From positions 620,001-684,000 of the forward strand of contig NZ_OY787456.1 of NCBI RefSeq assembly GCF_963678875.1: DNA of 64,000 nucleotides. Reading direction: 5' to 3'. The notes under the pieces were generated by a model, which was not told the origin of the DNA, ran no database searches, and saw only the letters and a list, made by a program, of their open reading frames with translations. The stretch comes from an uncultured Hyphomonas sp. Lineage in GTDB: Bacteria > Pseudomonadota > Alphaproteobacteria > Caulobacterales > Hyphomonadaceae. Below are positions 54,293 through 62,089 of this stretch, piece by piece. Both the position numbers and the translations under genes were made by a program. The first letter of the stretch is position 1. Every line of letters begins with the position of its first letter.

Positions 54293-54341
54293 ATTAAATC
54301 CGTGTCGTAAAACCGATCATTAAAATCGTGTCGTGAACCCG
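54293..54341. repeat. Two 23-bp direct repeats, 26-base interval
   Basis: ATTAAATCCGTGTCGT... and ATTAAAATCGTGTCGT... share 19 of 23 positions (54293-54315 and 54319-54341). They lie 85-133 bases upstream of the EF-hand gene and probably form a regulator-binding region. Confidence 0.7.
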
Positions 54342-54425
54342 TTTTCACGCAACATGAACGTGCCTCTGACGTAGGCTCCACGTGTCGCAGGTGATGAGGC
54401 GGCGCAGCACAAAAGGAGAGACGTC

Positions 54426-54752
54426 ATGCAACGCACCCCATTCCTTGTGGTCGCCGCCTTTACCACGGCCCTGATGGCCCATGCCGGGGAGATGCCGGAT
54501 TTTTCCGGCCTCGATACCGACGCAGATGGCCGCCTCAGCGAGGCCGAGTTCGTGTCCTGGAAAACCTCTTCCAGCCGGGCCACGGAATCCGAGGCTGTTG
54601 CGAAGTTCACGAAATTCGACACCGATCAGGATGGCTACGTCCTGGAGGCCGAATACAACGCCGCCATCGATGCCTGGCGCGCAGGCCCCAAAAACCTGAT
54701 CCCTGAAACCGGAATTGATGACGAACAGGAACCGGACGGTAAAACGAGCTGA
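54426..54752 (+). CDS. Exported EF-hand calcium-binding protein
   Basis: A 108-residue protein with a signal peptide (MQRTPFLVVAAFTTALMAHA, cleavage near 20-21). Two EF-hand loops follow: DTDADGRLSEAE (about 30-41) and DTDQDGYVLEAE (about 65-76). Both have Asp at positions 1, 3 and 5, and Glu at 12, so both should bind Ca2+. An acidic tail closes the chain. Similar small periplasmic EF-hand proteins are common in alphaproteobacteria, mostly uncharacterised. It starts after AAAAGGAGA. A terminator-like hairpin follows. Confidence 0.88.
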   Translation: MQRTPFLVVAAFTTALMAHAGEMPDFSGLDTDADGRLSEAEFVSWKTSSSRATESEAVAKFTKFDTDQDGYVLEAEYNAAIDAWRAGPKNLIPETGIDDEQEPDGKTS

Positions 54753-54769
54753 GCTTGAGCACTGTCCGA

Positions 54770-54820
54770 AGACGGCCTCCCGCGCGCGGCGGGGGGCCGT
54801 CTGCCGTTTCGGGGGCAGAC
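54770..54820 (+). promoter_or_regulatory. Mutually exclusive hairpins between EF-hand gene and liuC
   Basis: AGACGGCC (54770-54777) pairs with GGCCGTCT (54795-54802). GTCTGCC (54799-54805) pairs with GGCAGAC (54814-54820). The two stems share 54799-54802, so only one can form. The arrangement resembles an attenuator, although simple termination after the EF-hand gene is equally possible. Confidence 0.5.
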
Positions 54821-54871
54821 GCCTGCGGCGGAACACCGGTTGCGGTCGGCGCGTGAGAGGTCCAAAAGACT

Positions 54872-54901
54872 CCCAGAAATTCAACGCCCAGAAATTTAAC
54901 G
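54872..54901. repeat. Two tandem 15-bp repeats before liuC
   Basis: CCCAGAAATTCAACG and CCCAGAAATTTAACG are adjacent and differ at one base; they end ten bases upstream of the liuC ATG, next to its GTGGGGG ribosome-binding site. Confidence 0.8.
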
Positions 54902-54911
54902 TGGGGGCCCC

Positions 54912-55712
54912 ATGCGCGATTCCAACTACGATCTCATCAAACTTGAAGCCACCGAAGAGGGCCTCGCCGTCGTCACCATCAACCGGCCCGACGTGCACAA
55001 TGCCTTCAACATGGAGCTGATCGCGGAGCTGACCGACGCGTTCAAGACGATCACCGACCAGCCCACGATCCGCATGATGATTCTGCGCGGAAACGGCCAC
55101 ACCTTCAGTGCCGGCGCCGACCTCAACTGGATGAAGCGCGCCGCCACGCACACCAAGGAAGACAATGTCCGCGACGCGGTGAACCTCGCCGAGATGCTGC
55201 AGTCGCTCTACGAGATGCCGCAGATGACGCTCGCCATGGTGCAGGGCGCGGCCATGGGCGGCGGGGCAGGGCTGGTGGCGGCCTGTGACGTGGCGGTCGC
55301 CATGTCGAACACCAAATTCCGTTTCTCCGAAGTCCGCCTCGGCCTGACCCCGGCGACGATCAGCCCCTATGTGATCGACGCCATCGGCCCGCGCTGGGCC
55401 CGCGCGCTGTTCACCACGGCAGAGAGCTTCGATGCGGCCTTCGCCGAGAAGATCGGCCTCGTCCAGTACGTCGTCGAGAATCTCGAAGAGATGACGAAGA
55501 TGGAAGAGCACCTCGCCAATCTCGTCTTCTCCGCGGCGCCGGGCGCTGTGGCCGATGCGAAGAAACTCGTCGCGGATGTCACCGGCCAGATCATCGACCG
55601 TGACCTCGGCCACGAGACGGCCAAGCGCATCGCGGCACGGCGCGTGTCGGACGAGGGCAAGGAAGGCATCGCCGCCTTCCTGGAAAAGCGGCGCCCGAAC
55701 TGGGTCCGCTAA
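54912..55712 (+). CDS. liuC: Methylglutaconyl-CoA hydratase-like enoyl-CoA hydratase
   Basis: A 266-residue crotonase. FSAGADLNWMKRAA is the first oxyanion segment. GAAMGGGAGLVAACDVAVA has Gly in place of the first catalytic Glu, while FRFSEVRLGLTPATISPYVI keeps the second Glu. That pairing, with SEVRLGL.PA.ISPYV, is typical of the LiuC/AtuE branch, which hydrates 3-methylglutaconyl-CoA to HMG-CoA. Position between mccB and mccA supports LiuC. A potential attenuator and a tandem repeat precede it. HMG-CoA lyase (liuE) is not in the window, so the pathway's last step must be encoded elsewhere. Confidence 0.88.
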   Translation: MRDSNYDLIKLEATEEGLAVVTINRPDVHNAFNMELIAELTDAFKTITDQPTIRMMILRGNGHTFSAGADLNWMKRAATHTKEDNVRDAVNLAEMLQSLYEMPQMTLAMVQGAAMGGGAGLVAACDVAVAMSNTKFRFSEVRLGLTPATISPYVIDAIGPRWARALFTTAESFDAAFAEKIGLVQYVVENLEEMTKMEEHLANLVFSAAPGAVADAKKLVADVTGQIIDRDLGHETAKRIAARRVSDEGKEGIAAFLEKRRPNWVR

Positions 55713-55715
55713 AGC

Positions 55716-56060
55716 CTATTCCAGCGACTTGCGGATGCTCTTCACGGGCAGGCCGATGTCTTCCATCAGGCTCACCGTGGCATTGACCGGATTGATCCCG
55801 GTCAATGCCTCGATCTGGTTCTGGAATACATAGGCCAGCACGCCGAACATGATCAGGTAGATCAGGAACTGCATCAGCGATTTCAGCAGATAGGCGCCCG
55901 CGCTGCCGGCCACGAGGCCGATGGCGCCGAGGATGAGCGCGCCAGCCACCGGTTCCAGCTCGCTGACATGCCCGGCCTGTGTGTAGCCGATATAACCGCC
56001 GACGGCGGCCCCCACGAGGCCGGCGAGGCTGCTTACCCGGACGCCAGATGCATAGGCCAT
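55716..56060 (-). CDS. Small hypothetical membrane protein
   Basis: A 114-residue protein with three hydrophobic segments (about 9-27, 38-60 and 63-83), including SLAGLVGAAVGGYIGYT and LMQFLIYLIMFGVLAYVF. The C-terminal 30 residues are soluble, with LPVKSIRKSLE. No family is recognised. It converges with liuC (three bases between stops). The GC-rich gap upstream of it (56061-56209) holds short hairpins, such as CGCCC/GGGCG at 56104-56121, and is divergent to the DUF817 gene. Confidence 0.68.
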   Translation of the reverse strand: MAYASGVRVSSLAGLVGAAVGGYIGYTQAGHVSELEPVAGALILGAIGLVAGSAGAYLLKSLMQFLIYLIMFGVLAYVFQNQIEALTGINPVNATVSLMEDIGLPVKSIRKSLE

Positions 56061-56209
56061 GTGTCTTCCCTCCGATTCAGGTGGTTAACCCTTACAAGGG
56101 GTTCGCCCCTGCGCAAGGGCGCGATGTGGCGCCACGCAGGCGGTGCCTTGCACGCGAACGGCCTTGAACCGGCCTGAAACCCGCCTCGAAGCCGTGTAAA
56201 GCCATCACC

Positions 56210-57127
56210 ATGACCGCGCCGCCATCCCTCGCTCCGAAACCGCCGAACGCCATCCAGCGCCGCCTGCATGCCGGGCGCGAAGCCCTGAGGGCGCGCTGGG
56301 TGAAAGGGCCGGTCAGCCTCGGCCTGTTCGAATTCGTCAGTTTTGGCATCAAACAGGGCTGGGCCTGCCTGTTCGGCGGGGCGATGCTGGGCCTCCTGCT
56401 GGCGACTTTCCTCTGGTACCCCGAGGACGCGCCGGTTTCGCGCTACGACTTTCTGGTCATCGGTGCGGTGCTGATCCAGGTCCTGATGCTCTGGACCGGG
56501 CTGGAAACGCTGGAGGAGGCGAAGGTCATCCTCGTCTTCCACATCACCGGCACGGTCATGGAGCTGTTCAAGACGGCTCATGGCAGCTGGATCTATCCGG
56601 AGGAAAGCGTCCTCAGGATCGGGGCCGTGCCGCTGTTCACCGGCTTCATGTATGCCGCCGTCGGCTCCTATCTCGCGCGGGTCTGGCGGATCTTCGATTT
56701 CCGCTTCGCCCGGTTCCCGCCGCTCTGGATGCAAGGGCTTCTGGCGGCGGCAATCTATGTGAATTTCTTCGCCCATCACTGGCTGCCGGATGTCCGGATC
56801 GGCCTGTTTGCGGCCACGGCAATGGTTTACGGGCCGTGCCTCGTCTGGTTCCGGCCGGACCGGCACCACAGGCCGATGCCGCTGGTCATCGGCTTCCTGC
56901 TGGTCGCGCTCTTCATCTGGTTTGCGGAGAACATCGGCACCTTCGCCCGGGCCTGGGCCTATCCGGGGCAGGAAGATGGCTGGCACCCGGTCTCTTTATC
57001 CAAACTCGGATCGTGGTATCTGCTGATGATCATCAGTTTCGTCCTGGTCGCCGCCGTCCATCGGGGAGGGCGCCGGGGCACCGGAGGGCCCGGACATGAA
57101 AATCGAGAAGCTTCTCGTCGCGAATAG
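56210..57127 (+). CDS. DUF817 family membrane protein
   Basis: A 305-residue inner-membrane protein with eight or so hydrophobic segments. LFEFVSFGIKQGWACLFGG, TGTVMELFKTAHGSWIYPEE and LPDVRIGLFAATAMVYGPC follow the DUF817 pattern as I remember it, notably the FKTAHGSWxYPE motif. The function is unknown. The last 32 bases overlap the start of mccA, an unusually long overlap that implies coupled translation or a downstream-shifted mccA start. It separates liuC and mccA in the leucine region. Confidence 0.82.
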   Translation: MTAPPSLAPKPPNAIQRRLHAGREALRARWVKGPVSLGLFEFVSFGIKQGWACLFGGAMLGLLLATFLWYPEDAPVSRYDFLVIGAVLIQVLMLWTGLETLEEAKVILVFHITGTVMELFKTAHGSWIYPEESVLRIGAVPLFTGFMYAAVGSYLARVWRIFDFRFARFPPLWMQGLLAAAIYVNFFAHHWLPDVRIGLFAATAMVYGPCLVWFRPDRHHRPMPLVIGFLLVALFIWFAENIGTFARAWAYPGQEDGWHPVSLSKLGSWYLLMIISFVLVAAVHRGGRRGTGGPGHENREASRRE

Positions 57128-59000
57128 GGGCGAGATCGCCTGCCGCATCTTTGCCACCTGCCGGGATCTCGGCATCGTGACCGTCGCCGTCTATTCCGAC
57201 GCCGATGCCCGCGCCAAGCATGTGCGCGAGGCGGACGAAGCCGTGCACATTGGCCCGGCACCCGCCGCCGAGAGCTACCTGAAAGCAGACGCGATCATCG
57301 CGGCGGCGAAAGAGACCGGCGCCGATGCGATCCATCCAGGCTATGGCTTCCTGTCGGAGAATGCGGACTTTGCAGAGGCCGTCGTGAAGGCCGGGCTGAT
57401 CTGGGTCGGCCCGCCGCCTTCCGCCATCCGCTCGATGGGGCCGAAGGACGAAGCCAAGCGCATCGCCGAGGAAGCAGGCGTGCCCGTGCTGCCCGGCTAT
57501 CGCGGCGAAGCGCAGGATGCAAAGACGCTGACCGAGGCGGCGAAGGAGATCGGCTTCCCGCTGCTGATCAAGGCTGTGGCCGGCGGCGGGGGCCGGGGCA
57601 TCCGCCTCGTCTCCAAGGCGTCCGAACTGAAAGCGGAACTGGAAAGCGCCGTGCGTGAAGCCGAAAGCAGCTTCGGCGATGGCCGCGTCATGCTGGAGAA
57701 GCTCGTCGAACAGCCGCGCCATATCGAAGTGCAGGTCTTCGGCGACGCGCATGGTAATGCCGTTCACCTTTATGAGCGCGACTGTTCGCTGCAGCGCCGC
57801 CGCCAGAAGGTGATCGAGGAAGCGCCCGCACCCGGCATGCCGGAAGATGTCCGCAAGGCGATGACCGACGCTGCCGTGGCACTGGCGAAAGCCGTGAAGT
57901 ATGAAGGCGCGGGCACGGTGGAATTCATCGTGGACGGATCAAGGCCGCTGGCACTCGACACGTTCTGGTTCCTCGAAATGAACACTCGCCTGCAGGTCGA
58001 GCACCCTGTCACCGAGATGATCACGGGGCAGGACCTTGTCGAATGGCAGCTGCGCGTGGCCTCCGGCGAGCTGCTGCCCTTGCACCAGCAGGACATTCCG
58101 CTGCATGGCCACGCCATCGAGGCGCGGATCTGCGCCGAAGACCCGGCCGAAGGATTCCGCCCCGGCGCAGGGCTGATCCTTGAGTTCGGCATGATGGAGC
58201 CGGCCGATGGCGAGATCGTGCGCTGGGACGCTGGCTTCGAGACCGGCGACCGCGTGCCGTCGAACTATGACTCCATGATCGCCAAGCTGATCGTGCATGA
58301 AGGCAACCGCCGCGCCGCCTGCGAGCGGTTGATCGATACCCTGTCGCACCTGCAACTGGCAGGCGTGCCGTCCAACACCGGCTTCCTGCGCCGCTGCGCC
58401 GCATCGGATGCCTTCCTCAACCATTCCCATCATGTGAACTGGATCGCTGAAGCGGGCGACACGCTGACCCTTCCGCCCACGGAACATGAGCTTGCCAGCG
58501 TGATCGCTGTGACGGATGTGCGGCTCAATGAGGCGGCTGGCACCGCGCCTTGGGAGATGCGCGATGGCTGGCGGATGAATTCCGCGCCGGTGCACAGGGC
58601 CATGGTGGCCGTCGGGGCCGATGCCGACTGGCTTGACCCTGATGCCTGGGATTTGCCGCCGGAGACGCCCCTGCCTCTGGTGACGGATATTTCCCCCCGC
58701 CGCTATGCGGTGACGACAGGCGGTGACACGGTGCTGGTGGAAGTGCCGGAATTCGATGCCGACGTCGAAGCCGTGCTCGGCGGTGACAGCGTCAGCGCGC
58801 CGATGCCGGGCAAGGTCCTGTCGATTTCGGTGAAGGCCGGCGCGGATGTGAAGCGCGGCGACACAGTGGCGGTCATGGAAGCCATGAAGATGGAACACGC
58901 GCTCGCCGCGCCGCGCGATGGGGTTGTGGAAGCGGTCACCGGAAAGGTCGGCGACCAGGTTTCCGAAGGCGACGTGCTCGTCCAGCTGGTGGCGGAGTAG
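57096..59000 (+). CDS. mccA: 3-Methylcrotonyl-CoA carboxylase alpha subunit
   Basis: A 634-residue biotin carboxylase plus biotin carrier. The N-terminus has KLLVANRGEIACRIF. VAGGGGRGIRLV is the ATP loop, LEKLVEQPRHIEVQV and FLEMNTRLQVEHPVTE the catalytic half, and a small insertion (VDGSRPLALDT) precedes the latter. The linker differs from that of pccA. EAMKMEHAL near 594 holds the biotinylated Lys. It pairs with MccB to carboxylate 3-methylcrotonyl-CoA. The start lies inside the DUF817 gene. The 3' gap carries a dispersed repeat element and a long inverted repeat. Confidence 0.94.
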   Translation: MKIEKLLVANRGEIACRIFATCRDLGIVTVAVYSDADARAKHVREADEAVHIGPAPAAESYLKADAIIAAAKETGADAIHPGYGFLSENADFAEAVVKAGLIWVGPPPSAIRSMGPKDEAKRIAEEAGVPVLPGYRGEAQDAKTLTEAAKEIGFPLLIKAVAGGGGRGIRLVSKASELKAELESAVREAESSFGDGRVMLEKLVEQPRHIEVQVFGDAHGNAVHLYERDCSLQRRRQKVIEEAPAPGMPEDVRKAMTDAAVALAKAVKYEGAGTVEFIVDGSRPLALDTFWFLEMNTRLQVEHPVTEMITGQDLVEWQLRVASGELLPLHQQDIPLHGHAIEARICAEDPAEGFRPGAGLILEFGMMEPADGEIVRWDAGFETGDRVPSNYDSMIAKLIVHEGNRRAACERLIDTLSHLQLAGVPSNTGFLRRCAASDAFLNHSHHVNWIAEAGDTLTLPPTEHELASVIAVTDVRLNEAAGTAPWEMRDGWRMNSAPVHRAMVAVGADADWLDPDAWDLPPETPLPLVTDISPRRYAVTTGGDTVLVEVPEFDADVEAVLGGDSVSAPMPGKVLSISVKAGADVKRGDTVAVMEAMKMEHALAAPRDGVVEAVTGKVGDQVSEGDVLVQLVAE

Positions 59001-59067
59001 GGGCGCAGGAGCCAATGCTTTCGCGGGCGTCGGCGGAAACCTCTGTGCGCGCCGGTCATTCTTCGAA

Positions 59068-59123
59068 GCCCTGCGCTTGCGCTTGGGCCTTCTCAGGGCG
59101 AACGCAGTGCGTTCGCTTATCCT
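59068..59123 (+). repeat. Dispersed box-plus-hairpin element, copy 1
   Basis: A 23-bp box (59068-59090, GCCCTGCGCTTGCGCT...) is identical, inverted, to 63804-63826. Then come 7 bases, a hairpin GCGAACGC-AGT-GCGTTCGC (59098-59116) and TTATCCT. It lies 67 bases after the mccA stop, same orientation as in the second copy relative to its upstream gene. Confidence 0.85.
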
Positions 59124-59134
59124 TCGAAGTCGGG

Positions 59135-59153
59135 GAAATCGCAGTGCGATTTC
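59135..59153. repeat. AGT-loop hairpin
   Basis: GAAATCGC and GCGATTTC form an 8-bp stem with an AGT apex, the same apex and GC closing pairs as the hairpin 19 bases upstream. Confidence 0.8.
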
Positions 59154-59165
59154 TGATCCCTCAAA

Positions 59166-59229
59166 GCCCTCACCTCCCGCACCCGGGGGAGGTGGCTGCA
59201 CCGTTCTGGCGCGGGCGGGAGGTGAGGGC
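59166..59229. repeat. 15-bp perfect inverted repeat
   Basis: GCCCTCACCTCCCGC (59166-59180) and its complement at 59215-59229 enclose 34 bases. It lies between mccA and a convergent small gene, 28 bases from the latter's stop; it may end that transcript, though no U-tract follows. Confidence 0.8.
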
Positions 59230-59257
59230 CGCTGCGTAACGTCAGGGGCGCAGCAGA

Positions 59258-59581
59258 TCAGGCTGCGACGGCGTAGTTCATCCGTGCGGGAACATGCGTC
59301 TCGGCGCGGTAAGGGCGGCGTACGACCGGCGGGGCAGCGATTTCACCGAGATGGTTGGCGGCGTAGGCGATGGCTTCGGTCTTCAGGACCTGCTCGCCAT
59401 ATTCATTCTCGCCGAGGATGACGCGCGCCATGGCGCCGTCCGGCCCGGCAGCCCAGAATTCGACGCCAGCGCTGGCGAGCTCCATCGCCTTGTCGAGCTC
59501 CATGCGGAAGCTGTCGCCATAGACGACATCCTTCACCTGCGCCGGATCGAACTCACATCCCTTGATCACCAGACGTACCAT
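59258..59581 (-). CDS. Small conserved-looking hypothetical protein
   Basis: A 107-residue protein. The ATG preceded by GGGAG was preferred to a GTG one codon upstream. VRLVIKGCEFDPAQVKDVVYGDSF and ASAGVEFWAAGPDGAMARVILGE look like a compact alpha/beta fold. No family is recognised and no signal peptide or membrane segment is present. The C-terminus is basic and Pro-rich (APPVVRRPYRAETHVPARM). It stands alone between mccA and gltX on the minus strand, 168 bases downstream of gltX. Confidence 0.7.
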   Translation of the reverse strand: MVRLVIKGCEFDPAQVKDVVYGDSFRMELDKAMELASAGVEFWAAGPDGAMARVILGENEYGEQVLKTEAIAYAANHLGEIAAPPVVRRPYRAETHVPARMNYAVAA

Positions 59582-59748
59582 CACGCAACTCCCAGCTTAT
59601 GCATTTGAACCCAGTTTGCGGGTGCGTTCCGTCGGCCCCGCGATATGAGAACATAAGCAGAATATTCACGTTTTGGAAAGGAAAAAGTTCCATTTTTGTT
59701 CACGTCGAACCAAAACGGAACAAAATCAGCGTCTTGGCTGTCCTGTTA

Positions 59749-61089
59749 TCAGCCGCCCAGCCGTTTCAGTGCCCGTTCGCGTCCAATCAGCGGCAGGATG
59801 TTGCCCATGTCGGGGCCGTGTTCCTGGCCGGTGAGGGCCTTTCGGAGGGTCATGAACAGGCCGCGGCCCTTGCGGCCCGTCTCGGCCTTCACGGCGTTCG
59901 TCCACTGGCTCCAGGTCTCGCCGGTCAGCTCACCTTCCGGCAGCAGCGTCGCGGCCGTGGCGACGAAGTCCTTGTCCTCGTCATCCACCAGCGGGGTGAT
60001 GTCGCCGAACACGGTGTCGACCCATGCGGCCACTTCCGGCAGCAGCGAGCAGTTCTCGCGCACCACGGTCCAGAAGGCCTCATCTGCCGCGCGGGGGTCC
60101 ACCGCGGCGAGGCGGTCCTTCACCGCGTCGAACGGCAGGGCGTGCAGGATGGAAGCGTTCAGGCCCTTCAGTTCTGCCTCGTCGAAGCGGGCAGGCGACC
60201 GGCCGATCTTGCCGAAGTCGAACTCACCGGCGAGTTGCTCAAGGCTCTCGCGCGCCTCGACATTGTCCGACGTGCCGATTTTCGCCAGCAGCGAGCAGAT
60301 CGACATCGGCTCATAGCCCTGCGCGCGCAGTTCGCCCATGGAGAGCGAGCCGAGGCGCTTCGACAGGCCCTGTCCGTCTGCGCCGATCAGCAGCGGCGTG
60401 TGCGCCATGTCAGGGGCGGTGCCGCCGAGCGCCTTGAAGATCTCGATCTGGGCGCCGGAGTTCGTGACATGGTCCTCGCCGCGCACGACATGGGTGATGC
60501 TGGCCTCGATGTCGTCGACGACCGAGGGGAGGGTGTAGAGATAGGAGCCGTCCTCGCGGATCAGGATCGGGTCCGACAGGCTGGACGTGTCGATGCTCTG
60601 CGGGCCGCGCACGAGGTCGTTCCACTCGACGCGCTCGCCGGAGAGCTTGAAGCGCCAGTGCGGCTGGCGGCCTTCGGCTTCCAGCTTGGCCTTGTCCTCG
60701 TCCGTCAGGTTCAGCGCCGCCCGGTCATAGACCGGCGGGCGGCCGCGGGAGAGGGCGATCTTGCGCTTGCGGTCCAACTCGTCGGCTGTCTCGTAGCAGG
60801 GATACAGCAGGCCCATCTCGCGCAGCTTGTCGGCGGCGGCGTCATACTGGGCGAAGCGGTCGGACTGGTTGAACGTCTCGGCCCAGACAAGGCCCAGCCA
60901 TTCGAGGTCCACTTTCAGCGCGTCCTCGTTCTCCTTGGTGGAGCGTTCCACGTCGGTATCGTCGATGCGCAGGATGAACTTGCCACCCTGGCTGTGCGCG
61001 AACAGCCAGTTGATGAGCGCGGTGCGCACATTGCCGACATGCAGGCGGCCGGTTGGCGAAGGGGCGAAACGGACGATAGGGGAAGTCAT
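59749..61089 (-). CDS. gltX: Glutamyl-tRNA synthetase (GltX2-like)
   Basis: A 446-residue class I synthetase that attaches Glu to tRNA-Glu and, in organisms without GlnRS, to tRNA-Gln. The ATG before TSPIVRFAPSPTGRLHVGN was chosen; longer frames overlap the divergent lipoprotein. RFAPSPTGRLHVGNVRTALI is the HIGH region, with LHVGN. GADGQGLSKRLGSLSM carries the KMSKS equivalent. The anticodon-binding C-domain covers about 310-446 and is a little shorter than the 470-480 of typical GltX. Alphaproteobacteria often have two gltX genes; the divergent sequence and length suit the second type. Monocistronic. Confidence 0.9.
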   Translation of the reverse strand: MTSPIVRFAPSPTGRLHVGNVRTALINWLFAHSQGGKFILRIDDTDVERSTKENEDALKVDLEWLGLVWAETFNQSDRFAQYDAAADKLREMGLLYPCYETADELDRKRKIALSRGRPPVYDRAALNLTDEDKAKLEAEGRQPHWRFKLSGERVEWNDLVRGPQSIDTSSLSDPILIREDGSYLYTLPSVVDDIEASITHVVRGEDHVTNSGAQIEIFKALGGTAPDMAHTPLLIGADGQGLSKRLGSLSMGELRAQGYEPMSICSLLAKIGTSDNVEARESLEQLAGEFDFGKIGRSPARFDEAELKGLNASILHALPFDAVKDRLAAVDPRAADEAFWTVVRENCSLLPEVAAWVDTVFGDITPLVDDEDKDFVATAATLLPEGELTGETWSQWTNAVKAETGRKGRGLFMTLRKALTGQEHGPDMGNILPLIGRERALKRLGG

Positions 61090-61199
61090 GGACGTGATAT
61101 GGCCGTGGATCAGGGAAATGTGTGCCGCTTTCGACACCAAATTGCAGAAAAAGCCAAGCGACCCATGCCAGTTTCTTGCTAATCTGTATGCTAGTGTGA

Positions 61200-61211
61200 C
61201 ACGTGCACGTG
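61200..61211. promoter_or_regulatory. CACGTGCACGTG palindrome
   Basis: A perfect 12-bp palindrome made of two CACGTG words, 23 bases upstream of the lipoprotein ATG and 110 bases from gltX. It may be an operator; no known regulator is assigned. Confidence 0.4.
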
Positions 61212-61234
61212 AGTCGCAACCCGAGGAGGGGGTC

Positions 61235-62086
61235 ATGAAAAAAGCCTGGATTCTTGCCCTGGCAGGAAGCCTCGTGGCCTGCGGACAGCCCGCGGACGCG
61301 CCCGCTGGCGGCAGTGTTTCCGCCCCCGCGGCCGAACAGCATGAGACGCTCCAGGCCGAAGTGCCGGAGTCGGAACCCATCGCCTCACCCTATGAAGTGA
61401 CCGAGTCGGCCCCGGACGACCGGGATTTCGCCGCGCTCGCGGGATATCCGGACAGCTGGTACGTCTCCTATGGCTGGCCGGGGGAATACCCCGCCGGTTT
61501 TGTCGTGCTGGAGCAGGGTGTTACCGTGAACGGCCGCGCGCGCCCCAATCCGGATGCGCCGGCGAACGTCGCCTGCACCCTGCCGCAATACGCCAACTAC
61601 CAGATCTGGAACCAGCAGCGCGTTGAGCGCGACAGCCTCGAATTTATCGTCGCCTCGAAGGTCGAGCCGGTGACCATGCTGGTCGATGCCAATATCGAGA
61701 CGCCGGGCGATGAAGGCATGCAGGTGCTGGAGCTGAAGGCCGGCGATGTGCTGTCCTATCTGCGCTATCTCGGCGAAGGCTTCGCGATCTTCGGTTTCAA
61801 CGGGCAGGAATACACGATCAACGAGGCGGAGCTGCGCGACATCTCCAGCATGTCCGGCATGAGCCTGGAGGAAGACCAGTGGGTTGAGGTCGCCTGTATC
61901 GGCGGCACGCGTGCCTGGATCCTCTATGACGACGCCATCGCGCATGACGAGATCGTGCCGTCGCCCATCGTCGGCTTTGGCGAAGCCTCTGACATCTATC
62001 CCGACGAGGTCGACCAGGTGCGCGCCGAGGGGCTTGAACTGGAAGCCTTCCAGAACGGGGCATTCGACGAAGGCGCGACGGATTAG
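61235..62086 (+). CDS. Hypothetical acidic lipoprotein
   Basis: A 283-residue exported protein starting after GAGGAGGGGG. The signal MKKAWILALAGSLVAC gives a lipobox Cys at 16. The region after it is Pro/Ala-rich and disordered (about 17-60). A folded part follows with YPDSWYVSYGWPGEYPAGFVV and VNGRARPNPDAPANVACTLP, resembling SH3-like bacterial domains (about 75-150), and Cys residues there and near 215 could form a disulfide. Later DDAIAHDEIVPSP. The function is unknown. Its stop is three bases from the convergent nadE stop. Confidence 0.72.
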   Translation: MKKAWILALAGSLVACGQPADAPAGGSVSAPAAEQHETLQAEVPESEPIASPYEVTESAPDDRDFAALAGYPDSWYVSYGWPGEYPAGFVVLEQGVTVNGRARPNPDAPANVACTLPQYANYQIWNQQRVERDSLEFIVASKVEPVTMLVDANIETPGDEGMQVLELKAGDVLSYLRYLGEGFAIFGFNGQEYTINEAELRDISSMSGMSLEEDQWVEVACIGGTRAWILYDDAIAHDEIVPSPIVGFGEASDIYPDEVDQVRAEGLELEAFQNGAFDEGATD

Positions 62087-62089
62087 GCT

